The notes under the pieces: model-generated | Told to the model about the DNA's origin: nothing | What the model saw: only the letters and a program-made list of their open reading frames with translations | The model's database searches: none | Position numbers and translations under genes: made by a program | Shown: positions 25,591-34,510 of the stretch, one piece after another | How positions within the stretch are numbered: position 1 is the stretch's first letter | Layout: each line of letters begins with the position of its first letter | Source: Clostridium collagenovorans DSM 3089 | GTDB lineage: Bacteria > Bacillota > Clostridia > Clostridiales > Clostridiaceae | Assembly (NCBI RefSeq): GCF_900130005.1 | Contig: NZ_FQXP01000003.1 | Location: 248,001-312,000, forward strand | Direction of reading: 5' to 3' | DNA: 64,000 nt

Positions 25591-26586
25591 ATGGCAAAGG
25601 TCGCTTTCATAGGTGGCGGGAGCTTTGGTACAGCTCTTGCTATAGCACTGGCACAAAAGAAGATACAGATTTCTATCTGGGCTAGAGATGAAAAAGTAGT
25701 TAATGATATTAATATTAACAAAAGAAACTCTAAATATCTAAAGGAGGTAAAACTTCCAGAAGGTATAAGTGCGTATACAAATATGAGAGATGCCATAGAA
25801 GGTGCTGATGTAGTAGTACTAGGCACCCCTTCTCACGTTATAAAAGAAGTAAGTGAGAAATTAAAAGATATAATTAATAAAGATGCTATTGTTGTAAATA
25901 TAGCTAAAGGTATAGAACAAAACTCCTTAAAGAGGCTATCACAGGTTATTCAAGAAGAACTTCCTAATAATAAGGTGGTTGTATTATCTGGCCCTAGTCA
26001 TGCAGAGGAAGTTGCTGTTAATATACCTACTACCTTGGTTTCTTCATCCTTTGATGAAGAATCCGCAAAGGTAATACAAGATTTATTTATGACTGATAGA
26101 ATTAGAGTTTACACTAACACTGATTTAGTTGGTGTTGAAATAGGTGGTGCAGTTAAAAATATAATTGCTTTAGCAGCTGGTATATTAGATGGCATAGGCT
26201 ATGGTGATAACACAAAGGCAGCACTTATGACTAGAGGTATGACTGAAATAGCTAGAGTTGGTATGAGAATGGGTGGTAAACCTGAAACTTTTTATGGCTT
26301 AACAGGCATGGGTGATTTAATCGTAACTTGCACAAGTATGCATAGTAGAAATAGAAGAGCTGGTATACTTATAGGTAAGGGATATACCATGGAGGAAGCT
26401 AGTAAAGAAGTTGGCATGGTGGTAGAAGGAATGAAAGCATGTAAAGCTTTTCATTTGTTAAGTGAAAAGCTTAATGAAGATATGCCTATTACTAAAACCC
26501 TTTATTATGTCCTGTTTGAAAATAAAAATCTTGATGAAGCAGTTCATGAATTAATGACGAGAGATAAAAAACAAGAAATTTATTAA
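25591..26586 (+). CDS. gpsA: Glycerol-3-phosphate dehydrogenase [NAD(P)+]
   Basis: 331 residues. The N-terminal Rossmann motif is GGGSFGTALA, followed by SGPSHAEEVA, the catalytic lysine region GGAVKNIIALAAG and GLTGMGDLIVTCTS with the SRNRRAG loop. The enzyme makes sn-glycerol 3-phosphate from dihydroxyacetone phosphate for phospholipid synthesis in the cytosol. GAAAGGAAGG lies at the end of der. Co-location with spoIVA is also found in Bacillus. Confidence 0.96.
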   Translation: MAKVAFIGGGSFGTALAIALAQKKIQISIWARDEKVVNDININKRNSKYLKEVKLPEGISAYTNMRDAIEGADVVVLGTPSHVIKEVSEKLKDIINKDAIVVNIAKGIEQNSLKRLSQVIQEELPNNKVVVLSGPSHAEEVAVNIPTTLVSSSFDEESAKVIQDLFMTDRIRVYTNTDLVGVEIGGAVKNIIALAAGILDGIGYGDNTKAALMTRGMTEIARVGMRMGGKPETFYGLTGMGDLIVTCTSMHSRNRRAGILIGKGYTMEEASKEVGMVVEGMKACKAFHLLSEKLNEDMPITKTLYYVLFENKNLDEAVHELMTRDKKQEIY

Positions 26587-26593
26587 TATATTA

Positions 26594-26616
26594 AAAAAAG
26601 TTGTAATACTTTTTTA
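26594..26616 (+). terminator. Weak terminator-like hairpin after gpsA
   Basis: AAAAAAGT (26594-26601) pairs with ACTTTTTT (26608-26615) around TGTAAT. The stem is almost all A-T, so termination would be inefficient. Confidence 0.35.
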
Positions 26617-26665
26617 GTTTTTCAATATATATATAGTGTAGAAAGTATATAGGAGGGTATATATA

Positions 26666-28144
26666 TTGGAAAACTTTGATATATATAAAGAAATAGCAGA
26701 AAGAACTCAAGGGGATATATATGTAGGAGTTGTTGGTCCTGTAAGAACAGGTAAATCTACATTTATTAAAAGGTTCATGGACCTTATGGTTATTCCGAAC
26801 ATAGATAATCCACATAAGCAAGAAAGAGCTAAGGATGAATTACCTCAAAGTGCCTCTGGTAAAACTATTCATACAACTGAACCTAAATTTATACCTAATG
26901 AAGCTGTAGAGATTTTGTTTGATGAAGATACAAGATTGAAGGTTAGAATGGTAGACTGTGTAGGATATATTGTTAAAGGAGCTCTAGGCTACAAAGAAGG
27001 AGAAACACCTAAAATGGTAAATACTCCTTGGTATGAGCATGAGATACCTTTTGAAGAGGCAGCAGAAATAGGAACTAAAAAGGTAATTACAGATCACTCA
27101 ACTATAGGCATTGTAGTTACTACAGATGGTAGTATTACAGGAATAAGCAGAAATGATTACTTAGAAGCAGAAGAAAGGGTTATAAAAGAGCTTAAAGCTA
27201 TTAAAAAACCATTTATTATAGTATTAAACTCTAATAAGCCTAAAGACAAGGAAACTATTGAACTTCAAGAAAGTTTGATGGAAAAATATGATGTTCCAGT
27301 ACAAATTTTAGATGTCATGAGTATGAGTGAAATGGATATTGATAAGATTCTTGAGACAGTTTTAAAAGAATTCCCAATAAAGGAAATTGAAATTAACATG
27401 CCTCAATGGATTGAAAAGTTATCTCCATCTCATTGGTTGAAAGAACAATTTATGTCTGTAGTGAGAGAAATGTGTAAGAACATATTTAAAGTTAGAGACG
27501 TGAAAAAGAGCTTCCTTGGTTTCTCAGAACTTGACTTCTTAGAAAATAGTAGAATAAATGATATTAACTTAGGATGTGGTACAGTTAGCTTAGCTTTAAA
27601 TCCTGAGTCAGGATTATTCTATAAAATTTTAAGTGAAGTTTGCTCTTGTGAAATTAGGGGGGAAGATGAACTTCTTGATATAATGAGAGAATTTAACGAA
27701 GCTAAATTAGAGTATGATAAAATAAAAGATGCTTTAAGAGATGTAAGAGAAACAGGGTATGGAATGGTAGCACCACAACTTACTGAAATGAGATTAGAAA
27801 AACCAGAAAAAGTTAAGGGTAGAAATGGCTATGGAGTTAAACTTAAAGCTAGTGCACCATCATTACATTTAATTAAAGCTGATATAGAAACAGAAGTTTC
27901 ACCAATAATGGGTACTGAAAAAGAAAGTGAAGAATTAGTACAATCTATTTTAGAACAATTTGATAATGACCCATCAGAAATTTGGCAAAGTAATATGTTT
28001 GGCAAATCTTTAGAGGAATTATGTAAAGAAGGACTTCAAAAGAAACTTTACAAAATGCCAGAAGATGTTCAAACAAAAATACAAAGAACCTTAGAAAAAA
28101 TAATAAATGATGGTAATGGCGGATTAATTTGTATAATACTATAA
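26666..28144 (+). CDS. spoIVA: Spore coat morphogenetic ATPase SpoIVA
   Basis: 492 residues, the standard SpoIVA length. The N-terminal TRAFAC-like ATPase domain has Walker A GPVRTGKST (residues 24-32) and the SASGKTIHTTEPKFIP block. A middle domain is followed by a C-terminal region (MPEDVQTKIQRTLEKIINDG...LICIIL) needed in B. subtilis for binding SpoVM. It polymerises on the outer forespore membrane as the coat basement layer. TTG 26666 follows AGGAGGG (26651-26657). In B. subtilis it is a sigma-E gene, but no clear sigma-E promoter was found here. Its partner spoVM is at 47467. Confidence 0.96.
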   Translation: MENFDIYKEIAERTQGDIYVGVVGPVRTGKSTFIKRFMDLMVIPNIDNPHKQERAKDELPQSASGKTIHTTEPKFIPNEAVEILFDEDTRLKVRMVDCVGYIVKGALGYKEGETPKMVNTPWYEHEIPFEEAAEIGTKKVITDHSTIGIVVTTDGSITGISRNDYLEAEERVIKELKAIKKPFIIVLNSNKPKDKETIELQESLMEKYDVPVQILDVMSMSEMDIDKILETVLKEFPIKEIEINMPQWIEKLSPSHWLKEQFMSVVREMCKNIFKVRDVKKSFLGFSELDFLENSRINDINLGCGTVSLALNPESGLFYKILSEVCSCEIRGEDELLDIMREFNEAKLEYDKIKDALRDVRETGYGMVAPQLTEMRLEKPEKVKGRNGYGVKLKASAPSLHLIKADIETEVSPIMGTEKESEELVQSILEQFDNDPSEIWQSNMFGKSLEELCKEGLQKKLYKMPEDVQTKIQRTLEKIINDGNGGLICIIL

Positions 28145-28146
28145 AT

Positions 28147-28184
28147 AAAAATAAGAATACTCTTTAAGGGTATTCTTATTTTTA
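28147..28184 (+). terminator. Terminator after spoIVA
   Basis: A perfect 14-bp stem (28147-28160 with 28170-28183; core AAGAATAC/GTATTCTT) is followed by a few T. The stem begins two bases after the stop. Confidence 0.8.
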
Positions 28185-28584
28185 TGCTTAAATGTGAATT
28201 TTGCAATGTATATATAGCTATGAAAAAAATATTAATTGAAAAATAAAGCCTTTAAATAATGCAAAATTGAAAGATATATAAGTTTTAAAGTTATATATAA
28301 TTAAGAGGTATAGAATAAAAAATTAAAGTACAAATGAAATATTTAAAGAAGTCTAAACATAGAGTAACTATATATGTTATTATTTACAATAATAAATTTC
28401 AATGGTATAAGAAAATGCTATAAAATTAATTGAATTTAAAAAAATCAAATAATAGATGTTTTTTAAAAAAGGTGATGTAAAGTTACTTTAAATGAAGTAC
28501 AATTAAGATTGTGTGATAAGTATTATGAATTAATAGTACATAAAAGTATTTAAAGTTATTTATAGGATATATGGGAGGATAAAA
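28185..28584. other. 400-base AT-rich gap before the asparaginase gene
   Basis: No open reading frame with a ribosome site, RNA gene or recognised riboswitch is visible. AATTTTGCA (28197-28205) and TGCAAAATT (28260-28268) are a 9-bp inverted repeat 54 bases apart, of uncertain meaning. A plausible promoter at 28383 would leave a leader of about 165-170 nt, long enough for regulation. Confidence 0.45.
28383..28411 (+). promoter_or_regulatory. Candidate promoter of the asparaginase gene
   Basis: TTTACA (28383-28388), 17-bp spacer, TATAAG (28406-28411). Each hexamer has one mismatch to consensus. It would give a long 5' leader with no assigned function. Confidence 0.4.
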
Positions 28585-29571
28585 ATGAAAAAGGTAGCAG
28601 TAATATTTAATGGTGGTACCATATCCATGAAGGTAGACCCAAAACTTCAAGCAGCTGTACCAACTTTAAGTGGAGAAGAAATAATGGCAATGGCAACGGG
28701 GATTGAAGAATATGCAGAGGTTGAATCTGTAACGTTTTCAAGTTTGCCAGGTCCTCATATGACTCCACAAACTATGATGGAACTAGCTCGTTATGTAGAG
28801 ACATTTTTGGGAAGAGAAGATATTGCAGGGGTAGTAGTTACTCATGGAACAGATACCTTAGAGGAAACAGCATACTTTTTAGATTTAGTTATAGATAATA
28901 AGAAACCAGTAGTAGTTACAGGATCTATGAGAAATAGTTCGGAATTAGGCTATGATGGACCAGCAAATTTAACAGCATCTATATGTACAGCAATTTCAGA
29001 AGAGGCTGCTTCAAGAGGAGTATTAGTGTGCTTAAATGATGAGATAAATTGTGCTAGTGAAGTAACTAAAGAACACTCTATGCACTTGAATACATTTAAG
29101 AGTCCAGAGTTTGGACCTATTGGTATAGTAGATACTAATAAAGCTATTTTTTATAGAGATGCAGCAACTAAAGAGCATTTAAAAACAAATGTAGTAGAAG
29201 ATAAAGTTGATTTAATCAAAGCTGCTACAGGGATGGATGGCAAATTAATAGATTATTGTGTATCAACAGGAAGCAAAGGTATTGTAATAGAAGCTATGGG
29301 AAGGGGAAATATACCTCCTAAAATGGCAGAGTCTGTAGATAAAGCTATAAAAGCTGGTGTTGTAGTTGTTATGGTATCAAGATGCTATAAAGGAAGAGTT
29401 CTTGATTCTTATGGATATCCAGGTGGAGGAAAAGGCCTAAGAAATTCAGGTGTTATATTTGGAGATAGACTACCAGGGCAAAAGGCGAGAATAAAGCTTA
29501 TGTTAGCTTTAGGACTTACACAAGACAAAGAAGAAGTTAAGAGAATATTTGAAAAGGGCTTATACAACTAA
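28585..29571 (+). CDS. L-asparaginase, cytosolic type
   Basis: 328 residues of the bacterial asparaginase/glutaminase family. The first catalytic threonine lies in NGGTISMK and the second in THGTDTLEETA, with the lysine of SEVTKEHSM completing the active site. The conserved STGSKGIVIEAMGRGN stretch follows. The enzyme hydrolyses asparagine to aspartate and ammonia. There is no signal peptide, so it is cytosolic and probably a nutritional enzyme. GGGAGG precedes the ATG. It stands alone between a long leader and the purine riboswitch. Confidence 0.9.
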   Translation: MKKVAVIFNGGTISMKVDPKLQAAVPTLSGEEIMAMATGIEEYAEVESVTFSSLPGPHMTPQTMMELARYVETFLGREDIAGVVVTHGTDTLEETAYFLDLVIDNKKPVVVTGSMRNSSELGYDGPANLTASICTAISEEAASRGVLVCLNDEINCASEVTKEHSMHLNTFKSPEFGPIGIVDTNKAIFYRDAATKEHLKTNVVEDKVDLIKAATGMDGKLIDYCVSTGSKGIVIEAMGRGNIPPKMAESVDKAIKAGVVVVMVSRCYKGRVLDSYGYPGGGKGLRNSGVIFGDRLPGQKARIKLMLALGLTQDKEEVKRIFEKGLYN

Positions 29572-29617
29572 AATACGAAATATATATAAAAAACTTATAG
29601 AAACATTCGTAAAATCC

Positions 29618-29646
29618 TTGACTACCATGGACAAGTATATTATAAT
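29618..29646 (+). promoter_or_regulatory. Sigma-A promoter of the purine permease
   Basis: TTGACT (29618-29623), 17-bp spacer, TATAAT (29641-29646). It would start the RNA near 29653, about 25 nt before the riboswitch. Confidence 0.75.
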
Positions 29647-29676
29647 GAATGCATGAAACAAATACTTATTCCATAA

Positions 29677-29745
29677 GACTTATATAAGACTGATAATATG
29701 GTTCAGTCGTTTCTACCGAATACCGTAAATATTCGACTATGAGTT
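29677..29745 (+). ncRNA. Purine riboswitch, guanine class
   Basis: P1 pairs 29677-29684 with 29738-29745. The P2 strands are GACTGA and TCAGTC. The hallmark core TATAA...ATATGG...GTTTCTACC...CCGTAAAT...CGACTAT is present almost unchanged, and P3 is GAAT/ATTC. The specificity base, equivalent to position 74, is C (29737 in CGACTAT), which selects guanine or hypoxanthine. Ligand binding should stabilise P1 and favour the downstream terminator, switching off the permease. Confidence 0.93.
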
Positions 29746-29805
29746 ATCTGAGGATTAATATAGTTTTTTACATATTTCTTATTTAAAGATATATTAAATG
29801 CTATT

Positions 29806-29846
29806 AAGTCGCTAAGGTTGCTCGCAAACTTAGCGACTTTTTTATT
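29806..29846 (+). terminator. Expression-platform terminator of the purine riboswitch
   Basis: AAGTCGCTAAG (29806-29816) pairs perfectly with CTTAGCGACTT (29829-29839), followed by a T run. It lies 60 nt after the aptamer. A shorter ACTAT/ATAGT pairing right after P1, ending in TTTTTT (29761-29769), could also contribute to switching. Confidence 0.8.
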
Positions 29847-29920
29847 TGAACTTATTATATTTACTATTTAAGACTTGGATACTTATGGGGAGTTAACAAC
29901 TATAATGGAGGTAAGAAAAA

Positions 29921-31288
29921 ATGAAAAATTCAACAGTGGAAAACTTCTTTAAACTTGAACAAAATGGAAGTACAATCAAAAAAGAAGTTCTAGGCGGCAT
30001 TACGACATTTTTAACTATGGCTTACATCATCGTTGTAAATCCAGATATTTTAAGTGCGGCAGGAATGGATAAGGGAGCTTTAATTACAGCAACATGCTTA
30101 ACAGCAGCTATAGCATGTATATTCATGGGGTTATATGCTAATTTACCTTTTGCTTTAGCATCAGGAATGGGTTTAAATGCATACTTTGCGTTTACTGTTT
30201 GTGGAGAGATGGGGATTCCATGGCAGGTTGCATTAACAGCGATTTTCTTAGAGGGTATAATATTTATACTATTATCAATAACTAATCTAAGAGAAGCCGT
30301 GGCTAACTGTATACCTAAGAATCTTAAGTTAGCTGTAACAGGTGGTATAGGTTTATTTATAGCATTTATAGGTTTTGTAAATGCAGGAATAGTAGTTTCA
30401 AGCGAAGCAACTAAGGTTGCAGTAGGACATTTAGGGTCATTACCAGTAATTATTACTTTTATTAGTATAATAATAATAACAGTATGTTATAAAAAAGGAA
30501 TTAAGGGATCGATTTTACTTGGTATAGTTGCAAGTACAGTATTAGCATGGGTAGTAGCTCTTATAGCTCCAAACTTAGCTAGTGAGTATCATATAGCATT
30601 ACCAGGAAAAGTTTTTGAATATGCATCTATAAGTCCAATAGCTATGAAGATGGATTTCTCATACTTTACTGATCCACAAAAATTAATGACATTATTAGGT
30701 GTAACGTTAACCTTCTTATTTGTAGACTTCTTTGATACATTAGGAACCTTATTAGGAGTTGCATCTAAAGCAAACATGATAGATAAAGAAGGAAGAGTTA
30801 AAAATGGTGGAAAAGCTTTATTAGTTGATGCTGTTTCTACTACTGCAGGAGCTATGTTAGGTACATCAACAGTTACAACATATGTTGAAAGTGCATCAGG
30901 TGTTGCTGATGGTGCTAGAACAGGTTTAGCAGCTGTTGTTACAGGAGTATTATTCTTTGTAGCTATGTTCTTCTCACCAGTTATTATGGCTGTTCCAAGT
31001 TTTGCAACTGCACCAGCTTTAATATTTGTTGGATTATTTATGATTCAAAATGTTGTACAAGTTGACTTTAATGATTTTACAGAAGGTGTACCAGCTTTCT
31101 TAACAATAGCATTAATGCCTTTAACATACAGCATAGGAGAAGGTTTAACTATAGGTATATTATCTTATGGAGTAATTAACTTCATATCTAACTTATTTGA
31201 AAAAGATAAGAGTAAGAAAAAGAAGGTATCTCCAATAATTTATGCCTTAACAATCATATTCATAATAAGATATGTTTTGATTAAATAG
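29921..31288 (+). CDS. NCS2/AzgA-type guanine/hypoxanthine permease
   Basis: 455 residues with about 12-14 membrane segments. The N-terminus has GGITTFLTMAYIIVVNP, then ASGMGLNAYFAF, and a middle DFFDTLGTLLGVASKA. These are landmarks of the AzgA-like branch that includes B. subtilis PbuG/PbuO. It should import guanine and hypoxanthine by proton symport. The riboswitch upstream with the guanine-specific base supports the substrate. AATGGAGG precedes the ATG, and a terminator follows. Confidence 0.9.
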   Translation: MKNSTVENFFKLEQNGSTIKKEVLGGITTFLTMAYIIVVNPDILSAAGMDKGALITATCLTAAIACIFMGLYANLPFALASGMGLNAYFAFTVCGEMGIPWQVALTAIFLEGIIFILLSITNLREAVANCIPKNLKLAVTGGIGLFIAFIGFVNAGIVVSSEATKVAVGHLGSLPVIITFISIIIITVCYKKGIKGSILLGIVASTVLAWVVALIAPNLASEYHIALPGKVFEYASISPIAMKMDFSYFTDPQKLMTLLGVTLTFLFVDFFDTLGTLLGVASKANMIDKEGRVKNGGKALLVDAVSTTAGAMLGTSTVTTYVESASGVADGARTGLAAVVTGVLFFVAMFFSPVIMAVPSFATAPALIFVGLFMIQNVVQVDFNDFTEGVPAFLTIALMPLTYSIGEGLTIGILSYGVINFISNLFEKDKSKKKKVSPIIYALTIIFIIRYVLIK

Positions 31289-31341
31289 TTTAAAGTTATT
31301 GTATTTGAATGTAATATACAATTGAAAATAAATTTATTTTA

Positions 31342-31378
31342 ATAAAAGGGAAATTGCTGAGCGATTTCCCTTTTATTT
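31342..31378 (+). terminator. Terminator after the purine permease
   Basis: ATAAAAGGGAAAT (31342-31354) pairs with ATTTCCCTTTTAT (31364-31376), extended inward by three pairs to a 3-nt TGA loop. The tail is only partly T. Confidence 0.8.
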
Positions 31379-31398
31379 ATATTTATTACTGTTATATA

Positions 31399-31427
31399 TT
31401 GATAAAAGACTATCACATTGGTAAAAT
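31399..31427 (+). promoter_or_regulatory. Candidate promoter of the aminotransferase gene
   Basis: TTGATA (31399-31404), 17-bp spacer, TAAAAT (31422-31427), directly after the preceding terminator. Confidence 0.5.
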
Positions 31428-31468
31428 AAGAAGAATATTATAGAGTATACTAATGGAGGAATATAATC

Positions 31469-32617
31469 ATGAGAACAAATAATAGGATAGATAAAATAAA
31501 AGAATATCATTTTAAAAACTTAGATATAATAAAAAATCAAGTAATTAGTACTGGAATAGATGTTGTGGACCTGAGTATAGGCGATTCTAATATTCCTGTA
31601 GATAATAGAATAATAGAAGCTTTAAAAAATTCTTTCTTGAAAGATGGATTTAATAAGTACCCACCATATGAGGGTATCAATGAACTTAAGGAAGCTGTTA
31701 TAAAATATTATAAAAGTAGATATGATGTAGAACTAGATTTAGATGAAGTTGTAATTTTAATAGGTTCTAAAGAAGGTATTAACAATATAATACCTGCTAT
31801 ATGTGATATAGGAGAGTATATTATAGCACCTAACCCAGGATATCCTGTATACGCTACATCTGCCTCTTTGTGGGGATGTAACACTTATAAGGTGGATTTA
31901 TATGAAGAGGATGGATTTCTCCCTAGAATGGAGGATATAAGTGATGAAATGAAAAAAGCAGCCAAGCTGTTCTTTATAAATTATCCTAATAATCCAACTG
32001 GGGCTATAGCTAATGAAAAGTTTTACAAGGAAATAATTGAATTTTGCAAAAACAATGAGATCTTATTATGTAATGATGGAGCTTACAATGAAATTGTGCA
32101 AGGTGATACTAAGACAAGCAGTATATTGCAATTTGATAAGGAGAAAACTTCAATAGAGTTTGGAAGTCTATCTAAACCTTATAATATGACTGGCTTTAGA
32201 ATAGGGTATGCTGTAGGAAATAAAGAAGCTATAAGAGCATTGGCTAAGATAAAAAGTAATGTAGACTCTGGACAGTTTAAACCTATACAATATGCAGCTA
32301 TTGAGGCTTTGAGTTTAGGTGAGGAATATCTTTCACAGATTCAAAAGATATACAGTGAAAGAAGAGAGATAGCTGAAAAAGTATTGAAAGAAAAAAATAT
32401 AGAATTTTTTGAAACTACAGGTGCTTTCTATATACTTGCTAAAACTCCTAAGGGATATACAACTAAGGAATTTTGTGAAGAACTTTTAAGAAAGCATGGA
32501 GTTGCAGTAGCTCAAGGTGGTATATTTGGAACTGTAACTGAGGGATATTTTAGAATTGCTTTAACCCAAGATAAGGAAAGAATTTATGAAGGATTAAACA
32601 GATTAGATAGATATTAA
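31469..32617 (+). CDS. PLP-dependent class I/II aminotransferase (DapL/aspartate aminotransferase-like)
   Basis: 382 residues of fold-type I. The PLP-anchoring lysine is in FGSLSKPYNMTGFRIGY, with NYPNNPTG and the aspartate/tyrosine of CNDGAYNEI. The N-terminal VVDLSIGDSNIPVD and the NPGYPVYATSA block recall LL-diaminopimelate aminotransferase and related enzymes. It transfers an amino group to a 2-oxo acid. The exact substrate cannot be read from sequence, and its neighbours give no pathway clue. ATGGAGG precedes the ATG. It appears to be transcribed alone. Confidence 0.8.
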   Translation: MRTNNRIDKIKEYHFKNLDIIKNQVISTGIDVVDLSIGDSNIPVDNRIIEALKNSFLKDGFNKYPPYEGINELKEAVIKYYKSRYDVELDLDEVVILIGSKEGINNIIPAICDIGEYIIAPNPGYPVYATSASLWGCNTYKVDLYEEDGFLPRMEDISDEMKKAAKLFFINYPNNPTGAIANEKFYKEIIEFCKNNEILLCNDGAYNEIVQGDTKTSSILQFDKEKTSIEFGSLSKPYNMTGFRIGYAVGNKEAIRALAKIKSNVDSGQFKPIQYAAIEALSLGEEYLSQIQKIYSERREIAEKVLKEKNIEFFETTGAFYILAKTPKGYTTKEFCEELLRKHGVAVAQGGIFGTVTEGYFRIALTQDKERIYEGLNRLDRY

Positions 32618-32647
32618 TTATAATAAAGGCAAGAGTTACAATTTTAC

Positions 32648-32677
32648 TTGAAATTTGTTGCACCTTTTATGTATAAT
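32648..32677 (+). promoter_or_regulatory. Promoter of the yicC-remA-gmk-rpoZ-coaBC operon
   Basis: TTGAAA (32648-32653), 18-bp spacer, TATAAT (32672-32677). It lies 42 bases before the yicC start. Confidence 0.65.
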
Positions 32678-32718
32678 GAGTAGTATGAATTTAAATGCGT
32701 ATGAGAAGGTGGATAATA

Positions 32719-33597
32719 ATGGTTTATAGTATGACTGGCTTTGGGCGAGGAAGTAGTACTGAGAATGGTAAAACTTTCATTGTTGAAATTAAAAGTGTTA
32801 ATCATAGATACTTAGATATCAACATTAAGATGCCAAGAGTTCTCTTGCCTTTAGAAGATAAAATAAGAAAAGTAGTAAGTAGCAAGTTAAAAAGAGGAAA
32901 AGTTGATATTTACATAACTCAAAAAAATTATTCAGTTGATAATTCAGAGGCTATTCTAAATAAGAGTTTATTAGAAAGCTACATTAATTGTCTTAATGAG
33001 ATAAAAGAAGGGTATAATTTAAAAGACGATTTATCTATTGCTACAGTAGCTAGATTTCCAGAGGTTTTAACACTTCAAACAAAGGAAGAGGATATAGAAA
33101 ATGTATGGTCTATATTAAGTTCTGCATTAGAGGAATCTTTAAATCTACATGTTAATATGAGACTAGTAGAGGGTGAAAAACTTTGCAATGATATGAAAGA
33201 AAAATGTAGAGTTATTAAAGAGCAGGTTTCTAGTATAGAAGAAAAGGCTCCACTTGTTGTAAATGAGTATAGAGAGAAATTGCACGATAGATTAAGTGAA
33301 ATTTTAGAGGACGGAAAAGTAGATGAAAGTAGAATAGCTATGGAAGTTGCTTTATTCGCAGATAAAGCTGGTATAGATGAGGAAATAACAAGGTTATATA
33401 GTCATCTTGACCAAATACATACTACATTAGAATTAAATGAAGCTATAGGTAGAAAATTAGATTTCATAGTTCAGGAGATGAATAGAGAAACTAATACAAT
33501 TGGATCTAAAGCAAATAATTTAGAAATTTTAAATAAAGTATTAACTATTAAGAATGAAATAGAGAAAATTAGGGAACAAATACAAAATATAGAGTAG
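32719..33597 (+). CDS. yicC: YicC/YloC family endoribonuclease
   Basis: 292 residues. It starts MVYSMTGFGRGSS, the family signature, followed by EIKSVNHRYLDINIKMPR and the C-terminal DUF1732 part with GRKLDFIVQEMNRETNTIGSKAN. E. coli YicC is a divalent-cation-dependent endoribonuclease affecting small RNA turnover. B. subtilis YloC stands in the same place before remA and gmk. ATG 32719 follows AAGGTGG (32706-32712). Upstream in-frame codons lack a ribosome site. Confidence 0.92.
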   Translation: MVYSMTGFGRGSSTENGKTFIVEIKSVNHRYLDINIKMPRVLLPLEDKIRKVVSSKLKRGKVDIYITQKNYSVDNSEAILNKSLLESYINCLNEIKEGYNLKDDLSIATVARFPEVLTLQTKEEDIENVWSILSSALEESLNLHVNMRLVEGEKLCNDMKEKCRVIKEQVSSIEEKAPLVVNEYREKLHDRLSEILEDGKVDESRIAMEVALFADKAGIDEEITRLYSHLDQIHTTLELNEAIGRKLDFIVQEMNRETNTIGSKANNLEILNKVLTIKNEIEKIREQIQNIE

Positions 33598-33612
33598 TAC
33601 TGGGAGGTCAGC

Positions 33613-33885
33613 ATGAGTATAAAATTAATTAATATAGGATTTGGAAATATAGTTTCAGCTAATAGATTAGTTGCTATTGTAAGTCCAGAATCAGCACCTA
33701 TAAAAAGAATCATTCAAGAAGCTAGAGATAGAGGGATGCTTATAGATGCAACTTATGGAAGAAGAACAAGAGCAGTTATAATTACTGACAGCGATCACGT
33801 AATCTTATCAGCAGTTCAACCAGAAACAGTAGCACATAGATTATCTACAAAGGATGAAGAAGCTACTGACGAGGTGGATGAATAA
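33613..33885 (+). CDS. remA: RemA family DNA-binding regulator
   Basis: 90 residues: KLINIGFGNIVSANRLVAIV, SPESAPIKRIIQEARDRG and DATYGRRTRAVIITDS are hallmark RemA segments. In B. subtilis RemA forms ring-like oligomers that bind DNA and activate biofilm matrix operons. In clostridia the targets are unknown. GGGAGG precedes the ATG. The C-terminal acidic tail overlaps nothing, and gmk starts one base later. Confidence 0.92.
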   Translation: MSIKLINIGFGNIVSANRLVAIVSPESAPIKRIIQEARDRGMLIDATYGRRTRAVIITDSDHVILSAVQPETVAHRLSTKDEEATDEVDE

Positions 33886-33886
33886 T

Positions 33887-34510
33887 ATGAGCAAGGTTAA
33901 TGATAGGGGCTTACTAATTGTATTATCAGGCCCATCAGGAGCTGGTAAAGGAACTGTATGTAAAGAATTACTTAAAGGAAATGATTATTGGTTATCTGTA
34001 TCAGCTACAACAAGAAACCCAAGAGAGGGTGAAGTTGATGGGGTAAGTTATTACTTTCTAAAGAAAGAAGATTTCCAAACTAGAATAAAAAATAATCGTT
34101 TTTTTGAATATGCTGAGGTATATGGTAACTACTACGGTACTCCAAAGGATGAAATATTTGAAAAACTTGAAGCAGGAAAAGATGTTATTTTAGAAATAGA
34201 CATTCAAGGTGCTTTACAAGTAAAAGAAGTATATAAAGAAGGTGTATTCATTTTTATACTTCCTCCATCAATGGAAGAACTTAAAAATAGAATAATAGGT
34301 AGAGGTTCTGAAACAGAGGAATCTTTAAACACTAGGTTTGAATCAGCATATAAAGAATTAAACTATGTATCAAAATACAACTATGCTGTTGTAAATGATT
34401 ATGTAGAAGATGCTGTTAAAAAAATAGAATGTATAATAAAAGCAGAAAGATGTAGAGTTGATAGAATTAAAGACTCTATTGTCAATGAGGAGGGTATTAT
34501 AAATGGTTAA
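33887..34510 (+). CDS. gmk: Guanylate kinase
   Basis: 207 residues. P-loop GPSGAGKGT, GMP-binding TTRNPREGEVDGVSYYF and lid RIIGRGSETEESLNTR are present. It phosphorylates GMP to GDP in the cytosol. ATG 33887 follows GAGGTGG (33871-33877). An earlier in-frame ATG at 33854 lies within remA and would add an unrelated prefix. The 3' end overlaps rpoZ by 8 bases. Confidence 0.95.
   Translation: MSKVNDRGLLIVLSGPSGAGKGTVCKELLKGNDYWLSVSATTRNPREGEVDGVSYYFLKKEDFQTRIKNNRFFEYAEVYGNYYGTPKDEIFEKLEAGKDVILEIDIQGALQVKEVYKEGVFIFILPPSMEELKNRIIGRGSETEESLNTRFESAYKELNYVSKYNYAVVNDYVEDAVKKIECIIKAERCRVDRIKDSIVNEEGIING

Noticed and set aside
28197..28268. 9-bp inverted repeat as an RNA element
   Set aside because: Arms are 54 bases apart in A/T-rich sequence and do not extend; chance is sufficient.
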